Of a stretch of DNA of 64,000 nt, positions 9,509-17,996 are shown piece after piece. Source of the DNA: CAZGSN01 sp964371655 (GTDB lineage Bacteria; Desulfobacterota; Binatia; HRBIN30); contig CAYJOD010000002.1 in assembly GCA_964371655.1 (NCBI GenBank), positions 1 to 64,000 of the forward strand, read 5' to 3'. Below the pieces are notes generated by a model that was not told where the DNA came from, did no database searches, and worked only from the letters and a program-made list of their open reading frames with translations. The position numbers and the translations under genes are program-made. Numbering within the stretch: the stretch's first letter is position 1; each line of letters begins with the position of its first letter.

Positions 9509-10030
9509 ATGTATGTTCGGCGCATGGGGAACGACAGCTCATTTACGATTCGCCGCGCTGAAGCTGGGGACGAAGCGGCACTGGGACGCCTCGGTGCCGG
9601 GCTCATGCGGCTGCATCACTCTTTCGATCGCGACCGCTTCCTGGCCCCGAGTCCGCATTCGGAAGCGGGGTATGGACAGTTTCTGGTCTCGCAGCTTGCG
9701 GAGGACGACGCCGTGGTGTTCGTCGCCGAGCGTGAGGGCACGATCATCGGCTACGTGTATGCGGGAGTCGAGCCGCTGTCCTGGAAGGAGCTCCGCGATC
9801 GTGCCGGGTTCGTGCACGATGTCCTGGTCGACGATGACGCACGCGATGCGGGTATCGGCGCACGCCTGGTTGAAACGGCCGCCGAGTGGCTGCTCGCGCG
9901 CGGCGTGCCGCGCGTCATGCTGTGGACCGCGGAGCGCAACGCCGGGGCACAGCGTCTCTTCGCACGCCTGGGCTTCCGCCGCACGATGATCGAGATGACG
10001 CGCGAAGCGCAAGCGGTCGAAGGCAAGTAG
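9509..10030 (+). CDS. GNAT-family N-acetyltransferase
   Basis: The 173-residue protein has the GNAT fold: an N-terminal strand (SSFTIRRAEAGDEAAL), VVFVAEREGTIIGYVY as strands 3-4, and the acetyl-CoA-binding motif A, VHDVLVDDDARDAGIGARLV (about residues 108-127), with the R-x-x-G-x-G/A core as RDAGIGA. The C-terminus has ERNAGAQRLFARLGFRRT, the usual motif B. It would transfer acetyl from acetyl-CoA to an amine of a small molecule or protein; the substrate is not evident. A second ATG at 9524 would give a shorter start, but neither has a strong ribosome site. It is divergent from the Thr-Pro repeat gene, so the 166-base gap holds both promoters. Confidence 0.85.
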   Translation: MYVRRMGNDSSFTIRRAEAGDEAALGRLGAGLMRLHHSFDRDRFLAPSPHSEAGYGQFLVSQLAEDDAVVFVAEREGTIIGYVYAGVEPLSWKELRDRAGFVHDVLVDDDARDAGIGARLVETAAEWLLARGVPRVMLWTAERNAGAQRLFARLGFRRTMIEMTREAQAVEGK

Positions 10031-10083
10031 GGCAGCGGTGTGGCGTGTGCAGCCACGGTGGCTCACACAGAGTCTGAAAACCC

Positions 10084-10272
10084 CATCGCGGCCTGACGCC
10101 CGCAACCCACGCAGGTGTTTGGAAGCACCCCCTCTCCCGCATCACTGCGGGAGGGGGCGGGGGTGAGGGATCCGCGTTCCCGACGCGGAGCTGCGCCACC
10201 CATCCCCGCCTCGGTTGCCTCACCCTAACCCTCTGCAAGTAATGCGGGGGAGGGGAGCTGGCTTTGCACCGC
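10084..10272. repeat. Dispersed repeat, family E copy 1
   Basis: About 190 bases begin with GCCTGACGCCCGCAACCCA, followed by a CTCTCCCGC...GCGGGAG hairpin, GGGTGAGGGATCCG, CCGCCTCGGTTGCCTCACCC and a second imperfect hairpin. A full-length homologue in the same orientation lies at 62613-62805, and shorter relatives lie at 32588, 55416 and 61234. It is non-coding. Confidence 0.75.
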
Positions 10273-10316
10273 AGCTCGAAGATCTTCGCGCGCCAACAAG
10301 ATTTCGAACGTTGTTA

Positions 10317-10500
10317 GTTCAATTCGAACCGCGGATGAACACGGATAGACACGGATTCGGAAGGGATGTCGTTTCGAAGCGTCTCGATTCTATTCGTGCG
10401 AATTCATCGCCTGAATCCCTGCATATCCAGTCTCTAGCTGATCTTATCCGCGTTCATCCGGGTCCATCCGTGGTTCCGCCTGATTTGTTTAGGCTCAGCT
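10317..10500. repeat. Palindromic repeat, family B copy 1
   Basis: The arms are GAACCGCGGATGAACACGGA on the left and TCCGGGTCCATCCGTGGTTCC on the right. The centre TCGTGCGAATTCATCGCCTG with AATCCCTGCAT matches the inverse complement of the element at 16541-16735. The outer part TTTAGGCTCAG also recurs there. Confidence 0.75.
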
Positions 10501-10647
10501 GCGCGCCGGAGAGTCGGGAGCCAACTCGGTGAGACGTTCAGTTTGAGTTGCGGAGGCGCGGCCTTGCTGTACTACAGGTTAAGAGAATCCTCGCCCTTGC
10601 ATCCGGGCGGGAGTGTGAGCTTGGGAAAGGCGATCTAGGAGGATGGC

Positions 10648-11739
10648 ATGAAGGACTTGACCCGGTTGGCGATCGATTACCTGATGCTGGAAGGCGCCTG
10701 TGCCGCGGGGGTCGCGACCACGGAAACGCTGGCTGGTGGTCCGCCGTCGACGGACCTCGAGTACGTGCTGGCGGGAGCGAAGTCTGCCGTGAGCTTCGCC
10801 GTTCCGCTCGATGCGGTGAAGATCGAGCGCTACCTTAGTAAGCAAGATCAAGCCGGCCACCAGGAGGACAACCTCCGCACCAACTTCTTCGTCACCGGCC
10901 TCGCTGTCGGCCTCGCTTCCTATCTCGATCAGCGGGGGTATCCGTCGTACGGAGTCGCGGCGAACGTGGTCTACCGCAAGGACACGCCTCGCGGGCTGAT
11001 TGATTTCGCGCCTGATCTCTCACACCGTTACGTGGCCGTGCGATCGGGTGTGGGCTGGTTTGGGCTCTCCGGTAATGTGATCACCAAGACGCACGGGGCC
11101 GCAGTTATTCTCGGGACGGTGGTGACGAGTGCGGCTCTCGAGCCGACGGAGCCGCTGCCGGTCGAGGCGAAGTACTGTGACGAGTGCCGGCTGTGCATGG
11201 CGTCGTGTCTGTCGGGCCTGATGGATAAGAAGGAACGGACGACCGTGACCATGGGCGGCATGGAGTTCAGGTACTCGAAACGACTCAGCTACCACCGCTG
11301 CGATCTCGTCTGCGGCGGCTTCACCGGACTGGCCAAGAACGGCAAGTGGTCGACCTGGTCACCGGGCCGCTTCCCGATCCCGAAGAGGGACGAGGAGTTC
11401 CAACCCGCGTTGCTCAAGGCGGTGATGGACTCTTGGCCACGCCCGGAGATCGCAGGCGGGTTCTACCATCCCGCTATGCCGGGGCAGCGCAAGATCAATT
11501 TTACGTGCGGCAACTGCCAGCTGCTCTGTCATCCAGATCGCGCCGAACGCAAGCGGCGTTACAAGTTGCTGACCAATAGCGGCGTCGTGGTGCAACACGC
11601 CGATGGTTCCCTCGAAGCGGTTTCAGCCGCGGTGGCGCAACGCCACGTGGCGGCCATGAGCCCGGAGCAGCGTGCCGCCTATGAGCAGCCCGATGCACGT
11701 CGCGCCGCTCAACGGGAGGACCCGGGCACCTCCGCATAG
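10648..11739 (+). CDS. QueG/reductive-dehalogenase-like 4Fe-4S protein
   Basis: The 363-residue protein resembles the epoxyqueuosine reductase/reductive dehalogenase-like Fe-S family. Residues 127-160 (RYVAVRSGVGWFGLSGNVIT) match the cofactor-site region of QueG-like proteins. Cys177, 180, 183 and 187 (CDECRLCMASC) bind a 4Fe-4S cluster, and CGNCQLLCHPD near residue 292 supplies further cysteines. True QueG has two CxxCxxCxxxCP clusters and a HEAT repeat tail; here the spacing differs and the tail is absent, so another reductase role is likely. The start is secure: AGGAGG lies 5 bases before ATG. It is a single gene with repeats on both sides. Confidence 0.75.
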   Translation: MKDLTRLAIDYLMLEGACAAGVATTETLAGGPPSTDLEYVLAGAKSAVSFAVPLDAVKIERYLSKQDQAGHQEDNLRTNFFVTGLAVGLASYLDQRGYPSYGVAANVVYRKDTPRGLIDFAPDLSHRYVAVRSGVGWFGLSGNVITKTHGAAVILGTVVTSAALEPTEPLPVEAKYCDECRLCMASCLSGLMDKKERTTVTMGGMEFRYSKRLSYHRCDLVCGGFTGLAKNGKWSTWSPGRFPIPKRDEEFQPALLKAVMDSWPRPEIAGGFYHPAMPGQRKINFTCGNCQLLCHPDRAERKRRYKLLTNSGVVVQHADGSLEAVSAAVAQRHVAAMSPEQRAAYEQPDARRAAQREDPGTSA

Positions 11740-11770
11740 GCACGCGGCAAACAGGCAGACGCCGCCTGAG

Positions 11771-11965
11771 AGCTGTCACGGGGCTTTGCACATAAATTCG
11801 GCCGTGGGACGATCTGTGGACACGATCAGTTGTGGAGTGGGGTGGCTTGCCACCGCTTTGTCCGATTCGGCGCCGTGAGCCGTGGGGGTGACAGAAAAAG
11901 CGGGAGCAAGCTCCCGCACTCCAAAGCGCCCACGACGAATTATGTGCAAGGCCCCGTCACGGCTC
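11771..11965. mobile_element. MITE-like element with about 35-bp terminal inverted repeats
   Basis: The left end AGCTGTCACGGGGCTTTGCA with CATAAATTCG is inverted at the right end as TTATGTGCAAGGCCCCGTCA followed by CGGCT. Inside are two small hairpins, GGTGGCTTGCCACC and GCGGGAGCAAGCTCCCGC. There is no open frame of note. This architecture is that of a non-autonomous element moved by a transposase elsewhere in the genome. Confidence 0.75.
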
Positions 11966-12015
11966 TTTTGCCTTACCCCGTTGCGTTCCACCGTCGGTGC
12001 GACCAAGCTTCTCAC

Positions 12016-12216
12016 ATGGCGGCCCCAACCATCGATCTTGCCCCGCGCGTCTGCCCCGACTGCGGAGATCCCTACCTCGGCGTGCGCTGCACCTTTAGGA
12101 TGCTGCCCAACGGCTGCGAGGACATCGGCGGCCCGCACGTCGACTGGGGCTGCACGAGCTGCGCGAGTCACTCGGTCGAAGCGACATCCGGGCGCTGCTG
12201 CGCGCGGCGGCGGTGA
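12016..12216 (+). CDS. Small Cys-rich protein, possibly a zinc-ribbon fragment
   Basis: This is a 66-residue frame with six to eight cysteines: CPDCGDPYLGVRC at residues 12-24, later NGCED, WGCTSCASH and CC near the end. The CPDCG...CTSC spacing suggests a metal-binding knuckle. There is no clear ribosome site, it is unusually short, and it ends in CARRR, so it may be a fragment. No homologous family is recognised. Confidence 0.25.
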   Translation: MAAPTIDLAPRVCPDCGDPYLGVRCTFRMLPNGCEDIGGPHVDWGCTSCASHSVEATSGRCCARRR

Positions 12217-12409
12217 TCGCTCAGGCTTCCGAGCGCGAGAACGCACACGTATACCGTGCCCTTCTCGACTCCTGTTGGAGCGGGCGAGCAGGTCCAGTCA
12301 CGCACCGGCCGATGCGAACCCCGACGCCCACAGGTATGGGCGTCGGGAGCAACGGAACGACGGACTCGGTTAGGGGCCGCCGCCGGACGGCGGCGGCGCG
12401 GCGGATCGG

Positions 12410-12745
12410 CTAGCCGATCATCGCTTTGAGCTTGCTGAGCGGCAGAACCTTCACCTTGCGGCGCGCCGGCTTGGCCGCGACATCCATTGTCTCGCCGGGC
12501 CGGAAGGGATTCGGAACTCCCTTTTTGGCGGGACGCGCCGGGGTCTGGACGACTTTGACCTTGAGCAGTCCGGGCAGTGTGAACATCCCCACAGCTCGTT
12601 TCGCGATATGTCGCCCGATCAGCGCCGCCAATTCATCGAGCACCTGCCCAACCTGTTTCTTGGACAGCTCGGTGCTGGCGGCCAGCTCGGCCAGTATCTC
12701 GCCTTTACCCATCGCCTTGTCGATCTGCATCGCCTTCTTTGCCAT
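12410..12745 (-). CDS. HU/IHF-family DNA-binding protein
   Basis: The 111-residue protein carries the HU fold: an N-terminal helix pair (KGEILAELAASTELSKKQVGQVLDEL is the matching region), the strand turn MFTLPGLLKV near residue 56, a basic arm with PNPFRPGE, and the terminal VKVLPLSKLKAMIG that matches the usual FxPxKxLK end. The arm PARPAKKGVPNPF replaces the typical GRNPxTGE sequence, so DNA contact may differ from HU. It would bend or compact DNA in the nucleoid. AGGAGG lies 5 bases before the chosen ATG at 12745; a GTG three bases further upstream is less likely. Confidence 0.85.
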   Translation of the reverse strand: MAKKAMQIDKAMGKGEILAELAASTELSKKQVGQVLDELAALIGRHIAKRAVGMFTLPGLLKVKVVQTPARPAKKGVPNPFRPGETMDVAAKPARRKVKVLPLSKLKAMIG

Positions 12746-12937
12746 CACTTCCTCCTCCGATTCACTTCAGCCAAACCAACGGCATCAATCGATGCCGGTC
12801 GCCTATCTACAAGTTTTTCTCGACCATTGCGATAGTCTCGACGGCAACTTCCTAAGGGCACGAGAGTGGCCCTGGTTCGCGGTCCATTGATCGCCTCGGG
12901 AGAGAAGCCCGCGGCTGCGCAAGTGGTGGAAGGAAAG

Positions 12938-13010
12938 TGGAGCCGAGGAGGATCGAACTCCCGACCTCTAGAGTGCGATTCTAGCGCTCTCCCAGCTGAG
13001 CTACGGCCCC
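12938..13010 (-). tRNA. tRNA-Ala (anticodon CGC)
   Basis: On the minus strand a full cloverleaf folds: acceptor GGGGCCG with CGGCUCC, D-arm GCUC/GAGC, anticodon stem CUAGA/UCUAG around the loop AUCGCAC, and T-arm GGGAG-UUCGAUC-CUCCU. The anticodon is CGC, reading GCG. The G3-U70 pair, the alanyl-tRNA synthetase identity element, is present. CCA is not encoded. Confidence 0.97.
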
Positions 13011-13220
13011 ACACTTGGGTGAGAAAGTTGGGAGCTTGAGTACACAAGTCGGATGAGCGGAGCAAGGGGCGGAGGGTAGGTCGGGTTCTGCATGTCGGAC
13101 GCAACCTGTATCCGGCCACTGACCACTGGCCACTGACGACGGGCCACTGATCACTTACGCCTAACCCCCGACCCCGGACACCCTTTTCTCCGCTCGCGGC
13201 GTGGCCTAGTGTGCGCCGCC

Positions 13221-14738
13221 ATGAGGCGACCGCGGCAGCACTACGTCTGCATCCATGGCCACTTCTACCAGCCGCCGCGCGAGAACCCGTGGATCGATGC
13301 GGTTGAGGCGCAGGAGTCTGCGGCACCCTACCACGACTGGAATGAGCGCATCACCGCCGAGTGCTACGCCCCCAATGCGGCGGCGCGGGTGCTCGACGAG
13401 CACGGGCACGCCGCGGCGCTGCGCAATAACTATGAGCGCATGAGCTTCAACTTTGGACCGACACTGCTGGCTTGGCTGGAACAGTCGCATCCAAGTGTGC
13501 ACGCGCAGATCGTGCTCGCCGATCGCGCCAGTGAACGCCGCTTCGGTTGCGGTAACGCGTTGGCGCAAGTGTACGGCCACTGCATCATGCCGCTGGCCGA
13601 CCACCGCGATCAGACGACACAGGTGCGCTGGGGGATCGCCGACTTCAGGTATCGCTTCGGTCGCCTCCCCGACGGCATGTGGCTGCCGGAGACCGCCGTC
13701 GATCGCACCAGCCTCGCGGCGCTGGCCGACAACGGCATCCGCTTCACGATCCTGGCGCCGTCGCAGGCGCTGCGGGTGCGGCGTGGCGGCGGTGCTTGGG
13801 TCGAGGTCACGGCGGATACGCTCGATACGACACGCCCGTACCGATGCGACCTCGGTGGCGGACGCGACATTGTGCTGTTCTTTTACGATGGCTCCATCGC
13901 CCACGGCATCGCTTTCGGCGGGCTCTTGCACGATGGCGCCAAGCTCGGCCAGAGATTTCTACAAACTGCCTCGAAGGCGTCGAAGGGCAGCCTGATTCAT
14001 GTGGCCACCGATGGCGAGTCGTACGGCCATCACCACCGTTTCGGTGAGATGGCGCTGGCGGTCGCGCTCGATCTTGTCGATGCCGACGATGCGGTACAGC
14101 TCACCAACTACGCCAGCTATCTGCAGCGCGTCGCCGTGACCGACGAAGTCGAGATTCGAGAGAATACGGCGTGGAGCTGCGCGCATGGCGTCGAGCGCTG
14201 GCGCAGCAACTGCGGCTGCAACAGCGGCGGCAATCCGGGCTGGTCGCAGGCCTGGCGCCAGCCTCTACGCGAAGCGCTGGAGTGGCTCAAGAACGGACTC
14301 GATCGGCTCTTCGAAGAGCGCGGCGCGACGCTGCTGCGCGACCCCTGGGCCGCCCGCGATGCGTACATCGATGTGCTTCTGCATCGACACGAACCGTACA
14401 TGGACGCCCACTATCGCGAGCGCTTCCTGGCTGAGCAGCAGCGCCCTACGGCCGCGGAGACTGATGTCATTTGGAACCTGTTGGAGATGCAACGCTTCGC
14501 ACTACTGTGCTTCACGAGCTGCGCCTGGTTCTTCGACGACTGCGCCGGTCTTGAGACCTCGCAAATCCTCACCTACGGCGCGCGCGCCGTGCAGCTGGCG
14601 ACGGCTATGGGCGAGCATCTGGAAGCCGAACTCGTCGATCGTCTAGGGGCACTGCGCAGCAACTTGCCCGGTCAGCCGGACGGTAGCACTCTGTATCGCC
14701 AGCTCATCCGCCCACGCATGCACCGGCGCGGCGCGTAG
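13221..14738 (+). CDS. GH57-like glycoside hydrolase (DUF3536-type)
   Basis: The 505-residue protein opens with VCIHGHFYQPPRENPW, the typical start of the GH57 alpha-amylase/DUF3536 group, followed by PYHDWNERITAECYAPN, MSFNFGPTLLAWLE and GMWLPETAVD with the conserved Glu. ATDGESYGHHHRFGEMAL near residue 262 supplies further active-site residues. GH57 enzymes cleave or transfer alpha-glucans. Family members with DUF3536 are usually about 800 residues, so this copy appears to lack the C-terminal region, though its end shows no frameshift. ATG at 13221 is preferred over an upstream GTG at 13209. The gene is convergent with the aldehyde dehydrogenase. Confidence 0.82.
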   Translation: MRRPRQHYVCIHGHFYQPPRENPWIDAVEAQESAAPYHDWNERITAECYAPNAAARVLDEHGHAAALRNNYERMSFNFGPTLLAWLEQSHPSVHAQIVLADRASERRFGCGNALAQVYGHCIMPLADHRDQTTQVRWGIADFRYRFGRLPDGMWLPETAVDRTSLAALADNGIRFTILAPSQALRVRRGGGAWVEVTADTLDTTRPYRCDLGGGRDIVLFFYDGSIAHGIAFGGLLHDGAKLGQRFLQTASKASKGSLIHVATDGESYGHHHRFGEMALAVALDLVDADDAVQLTNYASYLQRVAVTDEVEIRENTAWSCAHGVERWRSNCGCNSGGNPGWSQAWRQPLREALEWLKNGLDRLFEERGATLLRDPWAARDAYIDVLLHRHEPYMDAHYRERFLAEQQRPTAAETDVIWNLLEMQRFALLCFTSCAWFFDDCAGLETSQILTYGARAVQLATAMGEHLEAELVDRLGALRSNLPGQPDGSTLYRQLIRPRMHRRGA

Positions 14739-14810
14739 GCTCGGCGCAAACGCAACCGTAGCTGCGGGTGTCGGTCCGAAGATTCGATGCTTGGAAGCCA
14801 CCCGATGCGA

Positions 14811-14955
14811 CGCTCTGGCGAGGTTGCTTCGAAAATGGGGGCTGGAGGCTCGGGGCTGGGGCCTTGGGTCTTCCCAGCTCTTCCCGAGCCCCCAGCCCCG
14901 AGGCACGAGCCCCAGGAATAGTTTCGAGACAACCTCTCGGCGAGCGCGGCTACGA
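14811..14955. repeat. Palindromic element, family D copy 1
   Basis: The ends CGCTCTGGCGAGGTTGCTTC and GTTTCGAGACAACCTCTCGG plus CGAGCGCGGCTACGA are inverted relatives. The interior is a long hairpin of GGGGCTGGAGGCTCGGGGCT against AGCCCCCAGCCCCGAG. Copies with the same ends but different cores lie at 21243 and 34844. It sits between convergent genes. Confidence 0.7.
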
Positions 14956-14999
14956 TGAGGGGGGCACGTGTGGTCGCGGTGTTTAGGCCGCGTCCTGAC

Positions 15000-16415
15000 T
15001 CAGCGCGTCTCGAAGTAGATGTTGCGCAGCTCGGTGTAGTGCTCCAGGGCGTGCATGCCGAGCTCGCGGCCGACACCGGACTGCTTGAAGCCTCCAAACG
15101 GTGCCTGCAAATGGACGCTGGACGATGAGTTGACCGACATCACGCCGGTCCGCACCGCCTGCGCTACACGTAACCCGCGCTTCAGGTCGTTGGTCCACAG
15201 CGACCCCGAAAGCCCGTAGATCGTATCGTTGGCGATCGCCACGGCTTCGTCCTCGCTGTCGAAGGGGAGCACCACCGCGACCGGTCCGAAGATCTCCTCG
15301 TCGACAACACGCATACGTGGCTTGCCGTCGGCGAGCACCGCCGGTCGTAGGAAGAAGCCCGGACTCTCGACGCGCTCGCCGCCGCAGACCAGGCGCGCAC
15401 CTTCCGACTTGCCGATCTCGATGTACTTCAGGCTGTTGTCGCGTTGGTGTGCGGAGACGACCGGCCCCATCGCCATCTTCTCGTCGAGAGGGTCGCCGAC
15501 GCTCATCGCCTGCGTCACCGCGGCCATCGCGTCGATGAACTCCTTGTAGATCGGGCGCTCGACGATGATGCGCGAGCGCGCGCAGCAATCCTGTCCCGCG
15601 TTCGCGAACACGGAGGCCGCGGCCTCGCGGGCGGTTTCGGCAACGTCGGCGTCGGCAAAGATAATGTTGGGCGATTTCCCGCCGAGCTCGAGACCGATGC
15701 GCTTGATGGTGGCCGCCGCAGCGGTCATGATCGCGCGCCCCGTCGCGGTTTCGCCGGTGAAGCTGATCTTTGCAATGTCCGGATGCGCGGCCAGCGCCGC
15801 CCCGATCGAAGCACCGGGACCTGGAATCACGTTGATGACTCCTGGCGGTACCCCGGCCTCGAGGCCAAGCTCGCCGAGACGGAGAGCTGTCAGCGGGGTG
15901 AGACTGGCGGGCTTGATGACGACGGTGTTGCCACAGGCCAGGGCCGGCGCCAGCTTCCAGGTCGCGATCACCATGGGGAAGTTCCAAGGCACGATGAGGC
16001 CGACGACACCAAGGGGCTGATGCAGGGTGATGTCGAGCCCGCCCTTCTTGACGCTCACGGTTTCGCCGAAGAATTTGTCGGCGGCTCCGGCGTAGTAGCG
16101 CAGAGTCTCGGCGACGTGGTTGGCTTCCCAGCGCGCGTCGCCAATCGGATGGCCGGCGTTGCGCGCCTCGAGAACGGCGAGCTCTTCGGCGTGGGCGCGA
16201 ACGAGATCGGCGAAGCGGAACAAGATGTCGGCGCGCGCCACCGCCGTCAGTGACGACCACGCCGGGAATGCGGCCGCGGCTGCCTGCACCGCGGCGTCGA
16301 GCTCCGCCGGCCCAGCAGCCGCGACCTCGGCAAAGGGCTGACCCGTGGCCGGCTCGATCACCTGCATGACGCTGTTTCCGGATGTTCGTTGTGCGCCGAT
16401 CAATAGTTTATGCAT
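15000..16415 (-). CDS. NAD(P)-dependent aldehyde dehydrogenase
   Basis: The 471-residue protein is a full-length ALDH. It shows VVGLIVPWNFPMVIATWKLA (cofactor-site Asn), ISFTGETATGR, LELGGKSPNIIF with the general-base Glu, FANAGQDCCARSRI with the catalytic Cys, and EEIFGPV. It oxidises an aldehyde to the acid. Its neighbours on the same strand, a PuuD-like amidohydrolase and a glutamine-synthetase-like ligase, suggest gamma-glutamyl-aminoaldehyde as one candidate substrate, as for PuuC, but the SDR between them and the gap repeats make operon status uncertain. The start at 16415 has GAGAGG upstream; the frame runs further upstream only by passing into a repeat. Confidence 0.92.
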   Translation of the reverse strand: MHKLLIGAQRTSGNSVMQVIEPATGQPFAEVAAAGPAELDAAVQAAAAAFPAWSSLTAVARADILFRFADLVRAHAEELAVLEARNAGHPIGDARWEANHVAETLRYYAGAADKFFGETVSVKKGGLDITLHQPLGVVGLIVPWNFPMVIATWKLAPALACGNTVVIKPASLTPLTALRLGELGLEAGVPPGVINVIPGPGASIGAALAAHPDIAKISFTGETATGRAIMTAAAATIKRIGLELGGKSPNIIFADADVAETAREAAASVFANAGQDCCARSRIIVERPIYKEFIDAMAAVTQAMSVGDPLDEKMAMGPVVSAHQRDNSLKYIEIGKSEGARLVCGGERVESPGFFLRPAVLADGKPRMRVVDEEIFGPVAVVLPFDSEDEAVAIANDTIYGLSGSLWTNDLKRGLRVAQAVRTGVMSVNSSSSVHLQAPFGGFKQSGVGRELGMHALEHYTELRNIYFETR

Positions 16416-16540
16416 GGGCAAGATCCTCTCTGGCGGCGTGATACTCGACCGCTCCCCGGGCGGCAACTGCAGACACGGAGGCGGTGCCAGCGGACGCGCG
16501 ACGAGGCTTGAGATTGGGAGCAGGGGATGCCCGAAGTCCT

Positions 16541-16735
16541 CTGAGCCCGAATAACTCAGTTGGAACCGCGGATGGACGCCGATGAACGCGGATAGGACCA
16601 GCGAGAAACGGGACATGCAGGGATTCAGGTGATGAATTCGCCCGGACAAAATCGATACGCTTCGAAGGGAAGTGGTTCCCTTCCGAATCCGCGTCCATCG
16701 GTGTTCATCCGCGGTTGTAATCGAGGTTTTCAGGA
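16541..16735. repeat. Palindromic repeat, family B copy 2 (inverted orientation)
   Basis: The left arm is GGAACCGCGGATGGACGCCG and the right arm is GTCCATCGGTGTTCATCCGC. The centre GCAGGGATTCAGGTGATGAA, then CGATACGCTTCGAAG, is the inverse complement of the centre at 10317-10500, so the two are full homologues in opposite orientation 6 kb apart. It lies between divergent genes. Confidence 0.75.
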
Positions 16736-16793
16736 TGAAGACGAGGCCAACATCATGGACTCCGGACGAAATTCACGCCATACAGAGGCCGTC

Positions 16794-17918
16794 ATGAAGA
16801 AACCTGGGGCCAAGAAGGCCAATACCAAGAAGACCAATTCCAAGAAGAGCAAGCCAATGAAGGCCGCCCCGAAGCGGACGGTGAAGAAGAAGGCCGCGGC
16901 CCGGGTCAGCCCGAAGAAAGGCCCGGCGAAGATCGCGTCGTCGCGACGCGTAACCGCGGCGAAGCGCGATCTGGCAACCCTGCCTAGTCGAATGATCTTG
17001 GTGGACGTCGAGAACACCAGCAGCGAAGAGAGACTGCTCAGCGTGCTCGAGCATCTGAAGATCGACCGCACTCGACAGCGTACCGACCTCGTAGCCGTCG
17101 GCAATTGGAAAGCCGTCGGCAGTCGCACCGGGCGGTTGCTGGCGCGTTCGGGCGCGCAGTTGATGCATAGCGCGCCGGCTACCGGCGTTCGTGATTGGAG
17201 CGATTTGTGGATTGCCGTGGCCGCGGGACGCTGGATCGCTCATGCGCGCCCCGGTGATCGGCTGGACATCGTTTCCGACGATCACGCCTTCGATGCGGTG
17301 GCCGATGCGGCTGCCGGGGGCGGCGTCGACTTCCATCGTATTTCTTACCGTACACTTGGCGGGGTACCGGAAGAGGCGCCGATCCTGGAGAGCCCGCCAA
17401 AGCGTCGCCGCCGCGGCGGCCGCGGGCGACCGCGTCTGGGACAATCGCCCAACGTCCCACCCGAGAGATCCACGCCGCAAGCGCAGAGGAGCGCGGCGCC
17501 GCCGCCGCGGCAGCCGCAGGCGGCATCGCCGGCGCGGCACCCGGCGCTGGCGCCGTTCGACGCGGAAGCGGGTGGGGGCCGGACCGCATCTCCGGCCGAT
17601 ATTCGCGAGGCGGTGCGTCGGCTCACCGGCGGCGATCCGCAACGTTGGGTCAACCTCGATCTCGTCGGCAACGAGCTGCGTATGCAGGGGTTTACGCGAC
17701 CGCCGGGTTCGCCGCGTCTGGTCACGCGCGTACGCCAGGTGGAAGACGTGGAGGTCAGTCCCACCGGGATGGCGCGCATCAAGCCGGGCTCGCCGCCGCT
17801 CGCGGAGGACAAACCCGAGGTGACTGCCGAAGCCCCCGCCGCCAAGCCAGCGCGGCCGCGGCGCCCGCCCCGGCGGCGCGCTGCGTCGGCCGCTGCCAGG
17901 CCAGCGCCCGATGCGTGA
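16794..17918 (+). CDS. NYN-domain (PIN-like) nuclease-like protein with Lys-rich tail and possible LOTUS domain
   Basis: The 374-residue protein has four parts. Residues 1-60 are a histone-H1-like Lys/Ala tail (KKPGAKKANTKKTNSKKSK). Residues 63-185 look like a NYN/LabA-type fold: MILVDVENTSSEE with early Asp, SGAQLMHSAPATGVRDWSDL, DRLDIVSDDHAFDAVADAAA. A Pro/Arg-rich linker follows. Residues 270-335 (DIREAVRRLTGG, WVNLDLVGNELRMQGF, VEDVEVSPTGMARI) resemble an OST-HTH/LOTUS domain, a common partner of NYN. NYN proteins cleave or bind RNA; the tail suggests nucleic-acid anchoring. The start at 16794 has AGAGG upstream; 16755 is an alternative. The nuclease activity is inferred. Confidence 0.65.
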   Translation: MKKPGAKKANTKKTNSKKSKPMKAAPKRTVKKKAAARVSPKKGPAKIASSRRVTAAKRDLATLPSRMILVDVENTSSEERLLSVLEHLKIDRTRQRTDLVAVGNWKAVGSRTGRLLARSGAQLMHSAPATGVRDWSDLWIAVAAGRWIAHARPGDRLDIVSDDHAFDAVADAAAGGGVDFHRISYRTLGGVPEEAPILESPPKRRRRGGRGRPRLGQSPNVPPERSTPQAQRSAAPPPRQPQAASPARHPALAPFDAEAGGGRTASPADIREAVRRLTGGDPQRWVNLDLVGNELRMQGFTRPPGSPRLVTRVRQVEDVEVSPTGMARIKPGSPPLAEDKPEVTAEAPAAKPARPRRPPRRRAASAAARPAPDA

Positions 17919-17920
17919 GG

Positions 17921-17996
17921 TGTTGGTTGTTAGGTTGTTAGGGGGGATGTTTCCCCAAGGAACCTAACAACGTAGAAACCTAACAACCTAAGAACC
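17921..17996. terminator. Inverted repeat between convergent genes, likely bidirectional terminator
   Basis: GGTTGTTAGGTTGTTAGG on the left is complementary to CCTAACAACGTAGAAACC and CCTAACAACCTAAG on the right, with GGGGATGTTTCCCC inside. It occupies the whole 78-base gap between the convergent NYN gene and the SDR gene. It lacks a clean U tract and may also be a small palindromic repeat. Confidence 0.5.

Noticed and set aside
16416..16649. N-terminal extension of the aldehyde dehydrogenase
   Set aside because: The extension is translated from a family B repeat; ATG at 16415 has GAGAGG upstream and fits family length.
16629..16793. N-terminal extension of the NYN protein
   Set aside because: It also runs through the family B repeat and adds no family similarity.
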